A stretch of 26,528 nucleotides of DNA from QYOJ01 sp043810345 (GTDB lineage: Bacteria; Bacteroidota; Bacteroidia; Bacteroidales; FEN-979): the NCBI GenBank assembly GCA_043810345.1, contig JBDROF010000097.1:1-26528 (forward strand), in the 5' to 3' direction. Under the pieces are notes generated by a model. It did not search any database, was not told the DNA's origin, and saw nothing but the letters and a program-made list of their open reading frames with translations. This document shows positions 1-7,117 of the stretch, piece by piece (positions within the stretch are counted from its first letter, which is position 1; each line of letters opens with the position of its first letter). The position numbers and the translations under genes are program-made.

Positions 1-220
1 CTCCGATAACTTTTATTCCTTCCTTAATAGCAGATTTTTCCACTGCAGGAAAATTTTCTGCAGAGTTATGGTCACATATTCCTATGATATCCAGCCCTTT
101 TTTTTTTGCCTCCGTTACTATATTTCTGGGAGACATTTCCAAATCTGCACAAGGAGAAAGACAGGTGTGGATATGCAGGTCAGCTTTGAATTCTTTTATA
201 TCATCTAATCCCCATTTCAT
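1..220 (-). CDS. PHP-domain protein, 3' end beyond the window
   Basis: I translated this frame directly. It opens with ATG at 220 and stays open to the left edge (73 codons). The product starts MKWGLDDIKEFKADLHIHT and contains the first PHP metal motif (DLHIHTCLSPC) and a later CDHNSAEN motif, as in PHP phosphoesterases related to the DNA polymerase III and histidinol-phosphatase families. The Shine-Dalgarno site GGGAGG lies about 6 bases upstream, inside the preceding gene, which it overlaps by 20 bp. PHP proteins of this kind are known next to DRTGG and HATPase genes in [FeFe]-hydrogenase clusters; the substrate is unknown. A run of ten A (T at 98-107) lies within the gene. The family call is fairly sure; the function is open. 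Confidence 0.8.
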   Translation of the reverse strand, partial: MKWGLDDIKEFKADLHIHTCLSPCADLEMSPRNIVTEAKKKGLDIIGICDHNSAENFPAVEKSAIKEGIKVIG

Positions 221-536
221 ATAACCTCCCTGCAACTTCGTAGGTTAATAATTTGCTGATCATTACAGGTATTTTTTCTTCTTGTGCTTTCTTAAGCGTT
301 TCTTCCTCCGGTTTTCTTCCGTTAACGATTATTATTCCTGAAAGTTCCTTTGAACTTGCAACCGCTACGATGTTTTGATGGATTTGTAAAGTAACCCAGA
401 TATTACCTTTTTTTGAATTTGCGAGGACATCACTTAATAAATCCCCTGCATATCCTCCGGTAACTTCTCTTTCCAGTAAATCTCTCCCCATTTTCACCTG
501 TAGGTCTAATGCTGTAATTATATCCTTAAGCTTCAT
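201..536 (-). CDS. DRTGG-domain protein (second copy)
   Basis: This 111-residue protein resembles stand-alone DRTGG domains, the module also found in the N-terminal part of some HPr kinase and phosphotransacetylase-like proteins. Visible features are the N-terminal MKLKDIITALD, a central AGDLLSDVLA segment, and a GRKPEEET segment followed by a predicted strand and helix. It is a clear paralogue of the protein encoded at 1458-1817 (shared GDL.SDVLA, G+KP..ET and LY..G patterns), and the two genes flank the CBS-HATPase gene. Its ATG overlaps that gene's stop by 4 bp (ATGA), with a strong AGGAGGG site just upstream, so translation is probably coupled. Such domains are thought to bind a small ligand or nucleotide; the role here is inferred to be regulation of the redox complex. 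Confidence 0.75.
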   Translation of the reverse strand: MKLKDIITALDLQVKMGRDLLEREVTGGYAGDLLSDVLANSKKGNIWVTLQIHQNIVAVASSKELSGIIIVNGRKPEEETLKKAQEEKIPVMISKLLTYEVAGRLYEMGIR

Positions 537-1471
537 TTTTCCCTCCTGTAAATTATAAATTGAAGATTTGTTCCCTTTCCAACTTTGGATTTTATTTTCA
601 TCTCATCCGAACAATTTTTTATATTATGAAGACCCATCCCGGCGCCAAATCCCAATTCTCTGACCCAATCGGGTGCTGTGGAATAGCCTTGACGCATTGC
701 TTGCTTTACATTAGGAATTCCCGGGTCAGAATCAATTGCATTTACCGTTATTTTATCCGGCTGGATCTTTGCTACAAGTTCTCCTTCAGGAGTGTAAATA
801 ACTATGTTCATCTCGGCTTCGAAAGCTGCAATAGCAACTCTTCTTATTATTTCCGGCAAGAATCCCAATCTCAATAAATTCACTTTAATCTTCCTGCTTT
901 GTTCTCCTGCTTTTTTAAAGTCACCTCCTTTTATATAGTATTGCATGATCAGAGTAGAACTATCTGATATTACATCTTCAAATATATGACTTGCTCTGTA
1001 TCTATGAATTTCTTCCTGATGATAATCAATTTCAAGTTTTTTCGGCAAACCCTCTATGATATCGCCCTTTGTTATAATTCCAACAAGTTTCCTTGTATCT
1101 CTATCAATGACGGGAAATCGTCCATAGCCATCTCTATCAAATTTACATACCGCCTGAACAATGGGCTCATCAGAATAGATTGTAACGATATTTTTTGACA
1201 TTTTATCCTCAATTTTTTCATTGATTCCCCCATCATCAACGAGACAACTTATAAGGTCTTCTAAACTCACTACTCCTACCAACCTATCATTCTCCAGGAT
1301 GGGTATTCCTGATATTTTGTTATCTCTGAGAATCCTTAGTACATCGTTCATTGTATCATCCGGACTTAAGGTTATAACATTATCACACATTACTTGCTTT
1401 ACTTTTAACTCGTAGGTTAACTCCTGGATCTTTGATGGTTTTTTATGATTTATGGTTCTAATTTTCATCAT
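533..1471 (-). CDS. Tandem CBS domains fused to an anti-sigma-type HATPase
   Basis: The 312-residue protein has two CBS domains (about residues 25-80 and 88-142), which usually sense adenine nucleotides, followed by a GHKL ATPase domain of the RsbW/SpoIIAB anti-sigma kinase type (about 185-310). The N-box lies in AAFEAEMNIVIY, the G1 box is DSDPGIPNV, and the glycine-rich G2 segment is GFGAGMGLHNIKN. There is no dimerisation/phosphoacceptor histidine domain, so it is not a classical sensor kinase. Two consecutive ATG codons (1471, 1468) could start it. It overlaps the upstream DRTGG gene by 14 bp. Comparable genes accompany HydABC-type hydrogenases in Firmicutes. A role as an energy-charge sensor acting by phosphorylation or protein binding is inference. 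Confidence 0.8.
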   Translation of the reverse strand: MMKIRTINHKKPSKIQELTYELKVKQVMCDNVITLSPDDTMNDVLRILRDNKISGIPILENDRLVGVVSLEDLISCLVDDGGINEKIEDKMSKNIVTIYSDEPIVQAVCKFDRDGYGRFPVIDRDTRKLVGIITKGDIIEGLPKKLEIDYHQEEIHRYRASHIFEDVISDSSTLIMQYYIKGGDFKKAGEQSRKIKVNLLRLGFLPEIIRRVAIAAFEAEMNIVIYTPEGELVAKIQPDKITVNAIDSDPGIPNVKQAMRQGYSTAPDWVRELGFGAGMGLHNIKNCSDEMKIKSKVGKGTNLQFIIYRREK

Positions 1472-1817
1472 CGGAACACCCTATAAGCCCATTATTATAT
1501 AGTTTGCCGCAACTCTCAAACATTGACATTTTCGTGGTAAGAAGAGTTATTTTTTTCTCTTTTGCAAGGTCAACAGTCTCTTTGGGTGGTTTTTTCCCTC
1601 TCACAAAGCATACGACATTGACTCCTGCATTTTCAGCAGTATATACAACCTGTATAGTTGTCAATCCGGTTAAAAGTAAGGCGTCACGCTTGATAAAAGC
1701 CAGCACATCACTCATCAAATCGGATCCACAAGCCATGGTAACATTGGAATTTAACTTACTTTTTACAATGCACACTATTTCAGCATCAAGAATTTGAATT
1801 ATGACACTAAGTTTCAT
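1458..1817 (-). CDS. DRTGG-domain protein (first copy)
   Basis: This 119-residue protein is related to the one encoded at 201-536. It shares the MKL start, a GSDLMSDVLA segment in place of AGDLLSDVLA, and GKKPPKET followed by AKEKKITLLTTK. It has several cysteines (for example in EIVCIVKS, VTMACGSD, VVCFVRG and FESCGKLY) that the second copy lacks, so the two copies have probably diverged in ligand or redox response. The ATG at 1817 follows an AGGAGGG site placed in the last codons of the NuoF-like gene, with an 11-bp overlap. The two copies may act as a heterodimer (inference). No enzymatic motif is visible. Confidence 0.75.
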   Translation of the reverse strand: MKLSVIIQILDAEIVCIVKSKLNSNVTMACGSDLMSDVLAFIKRDALLLTGLTTIQVVYTAENAGVNVVCFVRGKKPPKETVDLAKEKKITLLTTKMSMFESCGKLYNNGLIGCSDDEN

Positions 1818-3687
1818 TTTTCCCTCCTTTTTCCCTTTTTACAGGATAGGGTTCTTCCATCCCTGTTATGTTTTCCGTTTCTTTACCTGAGACTTTAATA
1901 ATAGCAGATACCTTTGGAGGACACACATCAAGACATGTCCCGCATTTTGTACATTTGGACTGATCAATAATATGGATGTGCTTCAACTCTCCTTTAATCG
2001 CGTTTGGAGGACAGTTTTTTAAACACAGCTTGCATCCTGTACATTTTTCAGGAAGAATATAATATTTAATTAAATTTTTGCAAACAAGTGCAGGGCACAT
2101 TCTCTCCTTTATATGTGCTTCATATTCATCTCTGAAATAGTTGAGCGTGGAGAGGACAGGGTTGGGAAGAGTTGTTCCAAGCCCGCACATGGAAGCGTCC
2201 TTGATTGCATTACCGGCCTCCTCAAGAAATTCCAAATCGCCCTCTTTCCCATCGCCATTTGATATATTTGTCAGAACTTCGAGTAAGGCTTCGCTTCCAT
2301 CCCTGCAAGTGGTGCATTTTCCACAGGATTCATCGTTTGTAAATTGAATAAAGAATTTAGCCACATCCACCATACAGGTCTCTTCATCCATTACAATCAT
2401 TCCACCTGAACCCATCATGGAGCCGGCATTTGTAAGGCTTTCATAATCAATAGGCAAATCAATCATACTGAAAGGAATACATCCTCCGGATGGACCACCC
2501 GTCTGGACTGCTTTAAATTCCTTATCACCGGGAATTCCTCCACCAATATCATAAACAACCTCCCTGAGGGTAATACCCATAGGAACTTCTATAAGTCCTG
2601 TATTATTAATCTTACCAACAAGTGAAAAAATCTTGGTGCCCTTGCTTGTTTCAGTACCGATTTTTGAGAACCAATCTGCTCCCCGGTTTATGATGACCGG
2701 AACATTTGCCCAGGTTTCAACATTATTAATTACCGTAGGGCAACCCCAGATTCCTGATTGTACAGGGTAGGGGGGGCGTTGTCTCGGTTCAGGGCCCTTT
2801 CCTTCAATTGAATAAATGAGTGATGTCTCCTCTCCGCAAACAAATGCACCTGAACCTTCTCTTATCTCCAGGTCAAAGCTGAAATTGGAATCAAGGATAT
2901 TATTTCCAAGAAGACCATAATCCCTGGCATGGGAAATAGCTAAATCCATTCTCTTTATGGCAAGTGGATATTCTGTTCTGGCATAGATGTATCCGCGGGA
3001 AACGCCAATTGCATAAGCGCCAAGTATCATTCCTTCAATTACAGTATGCGGATCTGATTCAAAAACACTCCTGTCCATATATGCTCCTGGGTCACCTTCA
3101 TCGCAATTGCAGATAATGTACTTAGGTGTCTTTTGTTCTGTTCTGCAACTCTTCCATTTGGTCCCTGTGGGAAAACCCGCCCCACCTCTCCCTCTCAATC
3201 CCGAACGTATAATTTCATCAATAACCGCATCAGGTGTCATTGAGATCAGAACCTTCTCAAGAGCTGCATAGCCATCCCTTGCAATATAATCGTCAATCTT
3301 TTCAGGGTCAATTATTCCTTTGTTTCTGAGAACAACAAGCATCTGCTTTTTGAAGAATGGAATCTCAGATAATAGGGGAATAGGTTCTTTCTTTTCAGGC
3401 GGTGTAAACATCAATTTTTTAACAGGTCTGCCCTTCAGGAAATGCTCCTGAACAAGAAAAGGAATATCCTCCGGATTCAAAAACCCATAGAAGATTTCAT
3501 CGGGTTGAACTACCAAAAGAGGTCCCTGTCCGCAAAATCCATTACAACCCGTTATGATCACAGATATCTCTTTATCGAGTCCCTGCTTTTGGATTTCTTC
3601 TTCAAGAGTATCTTTTATTCTGAATGCTCCTCCGGCAACACACCCGGTACCTGTACAGAGCATTAATTCTATTCTTCTTACAGCCAT
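1807..3687 (-). CDS. NuoF/HydB/HndC-like NAD-, FMN- and Fe-S-binding subunit
   Basis: The 626-residue protein has the full architecture of the diaphorase subunit of bifurcating hydrogenases and related NADH-linked complexes. An N-terminal thioredoxin-like [2Fe-2S] domain carries C11, C16, C48 and C52. The FMN/NAD module has GLRGRGGAGFPTG near 163-175 and CNCDEGDPGA downstream. A SLBB-like region follows, then the [4Fe-4S] motif ESCGKCTTCRDG with a distal MCGLG, and finally two C-terminal ferredoxin clusters (CTGCKLCLKNCPP and CTKCGTCLDVCPP). It would oxidise or reduce NAD(P)(H) and pass electrons to its NuoE-like and HndB-like partners encoded just upstream. The ATG at 3687 follows AAGGAGG. 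The length fits HydB/HndC. The family is secure; the electron partner of the complex is not. Confidence 0.93.
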   Translation of the reverse strand: MAVRRIELMLCTGTGCVAGGAFRIKDTLEEEIQKQGLDKEISVIITGCNGFCGQGPLLVVQPDEIFYGFLNPEDIPFLVQEHFLKGRPVKKLMFTPPEKKEPIPLLSEIPFFKKQMLVVLRNKGIIDPEKIDDYIARDGYAALEKVLISMTPDAVIDEIIRSGLRGRGGAGFPTGTKWKSCRTEQKTPKYIICNCDEGDPGAYMDRSVFESDPHTVIEGMILGAYAIGVSRGYIYARTEYPLAIKRMDLAISHARDYGLLGNNILDSNFSFDLEIREGSGAFVCGEETSLIYSIEGKGPEPRQRPPYPVQSGIWGCPTVINNVETWANVPVIINRGADWFSKIGTETSKGTKIFSLVGKINNTGLIEVPMGITLREVVYDIGGGIPGDKEFKAVQTGGPSGGCIPFSMIDLPIDYESLTNAGSMMGSGGMIVMDEETCMVDVAKFFIQFTNDESCGKCTTCRDGSEALLEVLTNISNGDGKEGDLEFLEEAGNAIKDASMCGLGTTLPNPVLSTLNYFRDEYEAHIKERMCPALVCKNLIKYYILPEKCTGCKLCLKNCPPNAIKGELKHIHIIDQSKCTKCGTCLDVCPPKVSAIIKVSGKETENITGMEEPYPVKREKGGKNET

Positions 3688-3690
3688 TTT

Positions 3691-4074
3691 TTAACCTCCT
3701 TTTTCTGAGCCTATGCCAATAGCATATTCTGTTACCATATTGCCACCCAGAATATGTTCTTTGAAAACCCTTCTTACTTTATCAGGGGTCAAATGACCAT
3801 ATTTGACTGATGGTAAATTCAGGAGTTCAACGGTAGCCATTGGTTCCATTGAACATAGACCCGCACAGCCCGACGTTGTGAGCATTACATCCTTTTCAGT
3901 TAAGGTTTCAATCTCTCCGAGGAATGCGGAAACTATCTCTCTTGCACCTGCAGCAATGCCACATGTTCCCATATGAACAATGATCTTGCTTTTGTATTTC
4001 CCTTCTCTAAGATAAATTTCCTTCTGAGCTTCTTTTCTTTTTTTGCTTAATTCATCTAAGGTTAGTTTTGCCAT
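3691..4074 (-). CDS. HndB-like thioredoxin-fold [2Fe-2S] ferredoxin
   Basis: This 127-residue protein has a charged N-terminal helix followed by MGTCGIAAGAR and TSGCAGLCSMEP, the signature of the HndB subunit of NADP-reducing [FeFe] hydrogenases. Cysteines are at 38, 70 and 74. The fourth cysteine of classical thioredoxin-like ferredoxins is absent (the first pair is GTCGIAAGA), which to my memory is usual for the HndB group. It sits between the NuoE fusion and the NuoF-like gene with gaps of 2 and 3 bases, matching the HndA-B-C order. The ATG at 4074 has no clear Shine-Dalgarno site, unlike its neighbours, and may depend on coupling to the gene ending at 4077. It is probably an electron-transfer or structural subunit. 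Confidence 0.85.
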   Translation of the reverse strand: MAKLTLDELSKKRKEAQKEIYLREGKYKSKIIVHMGTCGIAAGAREIVSAFLGEIETLTEKDVMLTTSGCAGLCSMEPMATVELLNLPSVKYGHLTPDKVRRVFKEHILGGNMVTEYAIGIGSEKGG

Positions 4075-4076
4075 AA

Positions 4077-4946
4077 TTATCCCATTGTTTTATATTTTTC
4101 AATAATTCCAGGAATATCCTTTGTAGATAATTTGCCATACACATTATCTCCAATCATAGCTGCGGGCGCTAGCCCGCAACAACCAATGCATCTCACTGTT
4201 TTAAGGGTAAATAACATGTCAGGAGTAGTTTCATTCTCTTTTATTTCAAGGACATCGCTTAATCTTTCCATCAGCCTCTCGCTTCCTTTCACATAGCATG
4301 CTGTTCCCATACAAACATTTATTATATGTTTGCCTCTTGGAACAAGGCTAAAGGAGCTGTAAAAGGTTGCAATCATTAAAATATGAGACAGCGGATACCC
4401 TACTTCTTGTGAAACGTATCTTAATACATTTTCAGGAAGATAGTTGAACGTGGAATTTATTTGTTGAAGGATTGCCATTAGCGGACCTTCTCTATCCTTA
4501 TTTATCTCGATTATTTCCAACACTTTTTCCCTGAACTGCGGTTCAAGTTCCACGTTTGTTTTTTCAAGGGGCTGGACTTTATTTCTCGTTGGACAGTTAG
4601 CTATACAGGTTCCGCATCCCGTACATTTTTCTTCGTTTAAATACCTGGGTTTTTTATTAAGGATGACTTTAAAATTCCCTGCTTCGCCCTCAATCTTTTG
4701 TATATCCGATAATGTAATTATCTCTATATCTTTATGTCTTCCTATCTCAACTAACCTGGGCGCCATTGTACACATTGCACAATCGTTAGTAGGGAAGGTT
4801 TTATCCAGTTGAGCCATCACTCCCCCGATGGAGGGTTTATTGTCAACAAGGTACACTTTGAGCCCTGATTCAGCTAAATCCAATGCGGCTTGCATCCCGC
4901 TTATGCCGCCGCCTAGAACCGCTACTGCTCCTATTTTATCCGTCAT
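4077..4946 (-). CDS. HdrA N-terminal fragment fused to NuoE/HydC
   Basis: The 289-residue protein joins two modules. Residues 5-119 match the N-terminal part of HdrA/QmoA: the FAD dinucleotide motif LGGGISGMQAALDLA (11-25), the GGVMAQLDKTFPTNDCAMC segment with C56 and C59, the APRLVEIGRH motif, and a ferredoxin motif with C108, C111, C114 and C118. The rest of the HdrA flavin domain and its C-terminal clusters are missing. Residues 135-289 form a complete NuoE [2Fe-2S] domain with C212, C217, C253 and C257. It probably bridges the NAD-linked NuoF-like subunit and the QmoC-like membrane subunit. Whether the truncated Rossmann part still holds FAD cannot be told from the sequence. The start has AAGGAGGTGG about 7 bases upstream, and the gap to the upstream gene is one base. 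Confidence 0.88.
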   Translation of the reverse strand: MTDKIGAVAVLGGGISGMQAALDLAESGLKVYLVDNKPSIGGVMAQLDKTFPTNDCAMCTMAPRLVEIGRHKDIEIITLSDIQKIEGEAGNFKVILNKKPRYLNEEKCTGCGTCIANCPTRNKVQPLEKTNVELEPQFREKVLEIIEINKDREGPLMAILQQINSTFNYLPENVLRYVSQEVGYPLSHILMIATFYSSFSLVPRGKHIINVCMGTACYVKGSERLMERLSDVLEIKENETTPDMLFTLKTVRCIGCCGLAPAAMIGDNVYGKLSTKDIPGIIEKYKTMG

Positions 4947-4947
4947 T

Positions 4948-6162
4948 TTATGCCACCTCCTTTAAAGATAACTCATCTGCTTTTTGCTGCTGTAACCGGC
5001 ATGCTTTTTCTTTAATCCTGTAAAAATAAATAGCGAATGGCCGGTAGGCAAGATGTGACCATTTCGAAAACGGCACCTCTATCATAAGCATTGGAATAGC
5101 AACCATCAGGTGAATTAAATACATATAAAATCCAACTAATGGGGCGTTATAAATTCTGCAAAAATATATTGCAATACCTGTGAGAGTTGTTAATAATAAT
5201 AGTATAATAAAAGTCCAATCGGTAGCGTGAGAGAATTTACTTTTTTGATTATCCTTTTTAATTCTTCTAATTAAAAAGTAAATTGTCCCGATAATAAGCA
5301 CCATAGTTCCATAAAAACCTAATATTCTTTGTATATTCCACGGATGGTAGGTTTCATCTTTACCCTGAAACCAAGTTAAGAAAAAGACAATCATAAGAAA
5401 TAATAAAGCATAACCCGACATAAGCAAGAAATGCATTATCCAGTAATTATATTTTCCTTCTTTAAGTCGTTGAAAGAATTTTTTAGGTTCTTTTTCACAT
5501 TCAGAGAAACGCCATTGAAAAAGAAAATGAAAAATCATTTTTCCTAACTCAGTGATATATAATTTCAGTGGTATTTTTAAACTTTTGTCGCTTTTTAATG
5601 TTTTCAGATACATATTAAATACAAAGGATAGTAACAGGCCGGCAAGTAAAATAGCAACAACCATATCAATGAAATGAACAATTTTTGCTGGTGCTAGGTC
5701 GTTAAAAGACATTCCATTAGAAGTTGTTGGTAATCCCAGGCTGGGTAGTAACGACCACACGAGAAAAACTATTCCTGCTAAAAGTAAAATGGCAGTAAAT
5801 TCCCATACTTTAGAAGTGTAAAATTTTTTTGCAAGTCCTGTCCAGTCGTAGTTTGCAGTAAAATATCGCCTGAGCGTCATCATTGATTCTCCGGGTTCCG
5901 CCTCCCGCGGACACGATACAGAACAGTCGCCGCAGTAGTAACAAAGCCACGGGCCTAAATTGTTTATCAATCTTTCTCTCAATCCTGCCCTGACATACTG
6001 AAAACATATGTGAGGGGAAAAGCTTGTTTCGTTTGACGACAACGCACAGGTGATCGTACAACCGCCACAACTAAGGCAAGCCTCGGTATCGAATTTCCCG
6101 TACTTACGAACTTCCTGTAACAGATTTGGGTCAGCCCATTCATCCCATTCAACTTTTCTCAT
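4948..6162 (-). CDS. QmoC/HdrC-like Fe-S and membrane cytochrome b protein
   Basis: This 404-residue protein starts with an HdrC-type domain carrying two [4Fe-4S] motifs (C29/C32/C35/C39 and C74/C77/C80/C84, the last followed by P). About six membrane segments follow, near residues 121-140, 166-190, 245-268, 288-305, 321-340 and 350-370. Several membrane or boundary histidines (in VHFID, IFHFLF, IMHFLL, IHLMVA and WSHLAY) are candidate haem b ligands, as in QmoC and NarI-like subunits that react with menaquinone. It is the first gene of the operon, preceded by a palindrome at 6254-6267. It lacks a clear Shine-Dalgarno site, unlike the downstream genes. It is inferred to anchor the NuoEF/HdrA parts to the membrane and exchange electrons with quinone; direct haem binding is unproven. 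Confidence 0.85.
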   Translation of the reverse strand: MRKVEWDEWADPNLLQEVRKYGKFDTEACLSCGGCTITCALSSNETSFSPHICFQYVRAGLRERLINNLGPWLCYYCGDCSVSCPREAEPGESMMTLRRYFTANYDWTGLAKKFYTSKVWEFTAILLLAGIVFLVWSLLPSLGLPTTSNGMSFNDLAPAKIVHFIDMVVAILLAGLLLSFVFNMYLKTLKSDKSLKIPLKLYITELGKMIFHFLFQWRFSECEKEPKKFFQRLKEGKYNYWIMHFLLMSGYALLFLMIVFFLTWFQGKDETYHPWNIQRILGFYGTMVLIIGTIYFLIRRIKKDNQKSKFSHATDWTFIILLLLTTLTGIAIYFCRIYNAPLVGFYMYLIHLMVAIPMLMIEVPFSKWSHLAYRPFAIYFYRIKEKACRLQQQKADELSLKEVA

Positions 6163-6223
6163 TTTCTCATTTCTTATAATGATTTATGATAGCGTGAAAA
6201 TAACTAATCTGTGAATTAATTAA

Positions 6224-6230
6224 CAAATTA
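6224..6230 (-). promoter_or_regulatory. Candidate -7 box of the redox operon promoter
   Basis: On the minus strand the bases read TAATTTG, one base short of the Bacteroidetes consensus TAnnTTTG. A TTTG lies 17 bases upstream, just beside the palindrome at 6254-6267. This would give a start of transcription near 6218-6221 and a leader of about 55-60 bases before the QmoC-like ATG at 6162. The match is imperfect, so this is tentative. Confidence 0.3.
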
Positions 6231-6253
6231 CGCCATTTAAATCATAACAAACA

Positions 6254-6267
6254 ATGACAATTGTCAT
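6254..6267. promoter_or_regulatory. FNR/FixK-type palindrome, likely operator
   Basis: A perfect 14-bp palindrome, ATGACAATTGTCAT, sits in the gap between the Crp/Fnr gene and the redox operon. It has the TGAC-N4-GTCA core of FNR/FixK/DNR-type sites (consensus TTGAC/T-N4-G/ATCAA), with A/T at the outer positions. Its centre is about 98 bases upstream of the QmoC-like ATG and about 40 bases upstream of the start predicted from the box at 6224-6230, the class II activator position. The adjacent Crp/Fnr protein is the obvious candidate ligand (inference). Confidence 0.5.
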
Positions 6268-6336
6268 ATTTTGAGAAAAACAAAAATAATTTAATGAAAT
6301 TTTAAGAGACGGAATGAAAAAACTGGTTAGATGGGG

Positions 6337-7050
6337 TCAGGAAAAACAACCACTGATTTTTTTTAAATCGGTTTCATTATGAATGAAAATCTTTCTTCCT
6401 TTGATGGAGACAATTTTCTTTTCTTTCCATTCGGCCAGTAAACGGATCACTGTTTCCGGCGCAGTCCCCACCATATCGGCCAGATCTTTCCGGGCCAGGT
6501 TTAGGTAGGCGTTTTCCGGAGAAACCGATGGCAGTAAAAAGTGTTCATAAAGATATAACAAGACACTTGCCAATCGTTCTCTGACCGGTCTATGCGCCAG
6601 TGAGATCATCTTTTCTTCGGCATCTACCAGTTGTTTACTTAAATAGGCTATCAGTGCCGAGGAAAATTCCGGATATCTGAGTGTCAATTGAAAGAATTCA
6701 GTTTTTCCAATGAAACAGAGAACAGAATCCTCCAGGGCCTGTGCAGAAACAGAGTAGGTGGTTCCCGTAAGAAGTGCTTTCAGGCCGATGAACTCTCCCG
6801 GAAAGGCCAGGCGTGTAATATGTTCGCGCCCGTACGAACCATGTTTAAAAAGCTTAATATGGCCTGATTTCACACAGTAAACTCCGTTTGGTTTATTCCC
6901 TTCAAAAAATATTTTAAAGCCTTTTTTATACTGCCGGACAACTTTTTGAAGTTGAACCGTATGCAGGTCTTCCGGGGTTAGCTTCGAGAAAAATGAACGA
7001 AACGCTTCCGTGCAGCAAAGGCAATGTAGCTCTTTAATTTTTTTAACCAT
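6337..7050 (-). CDS. Crp/Fnr-family transcription regulator
   Basis: This regulator has about 237 residues from the ATG at 7050 (248 if the in-frame ATG at 7083 is used). An N-terminal cysteine group (HCLCC) comes first. A cyclic-nucleotide-binding-type beta barrel follows (KGFKIFFEGNKPNGVYCVKSG, FPGEFIGLKALL), then a long dimerisation helix. The C-terminal winged helix-turn-helix has recognition region RKDLADMVGTAPETVIRLLAEW. The start at 7050 was preferred because the extra residues look unlike the family N-terminus; neither start has a Shine-Dalgarno site. The N-terminal cysteines could hold a redox-sensing Fe-S cluster as in FNR, but the spacing (C-x-C-C) is not that of E. coli FNR, so oxygen sensing is only a possibility. 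It lies between the redox operon and hypA and may control both. Confidence 0.88.
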   Translation of the reverse strand: MVKKIKELHCLCCTEAFRSFFSKLTPEDLHTVQLQKVVRQYKKGFKIFFEGNKPNGVYCVKSGHIKLFKHGSYGREHITRLAFPGEFIGLKALLTGTTYSVSAQALEDSVLCFIGKTEFFQLTLRYPEFSSALIAYLSKQLVDAEEKMISLAHRPVRERLASVLLYLYEHFLLPSVSPENAYLNLARKDLADMVGTAPETVIRLLAEWKEKKIVSIKGRKIFIHNETDLKKISGCFS

Positions 7051-7117
7051 TGTGAATGAATAAACAGGTGGCAAACGTACCATAATTGTTGCGAAAATGC
7101 AAATAGAGAAGATTGTT

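Noticed and set aside
1807..3687. Complex I NuoF
   Set aside because: The N-terminal [2Fe-2S] domain and the two C-terminal ferredoxin clusters are features of HydB/HndC-type proteins, and no other Nuo subunits are nearby apart from the NuoE fusion.
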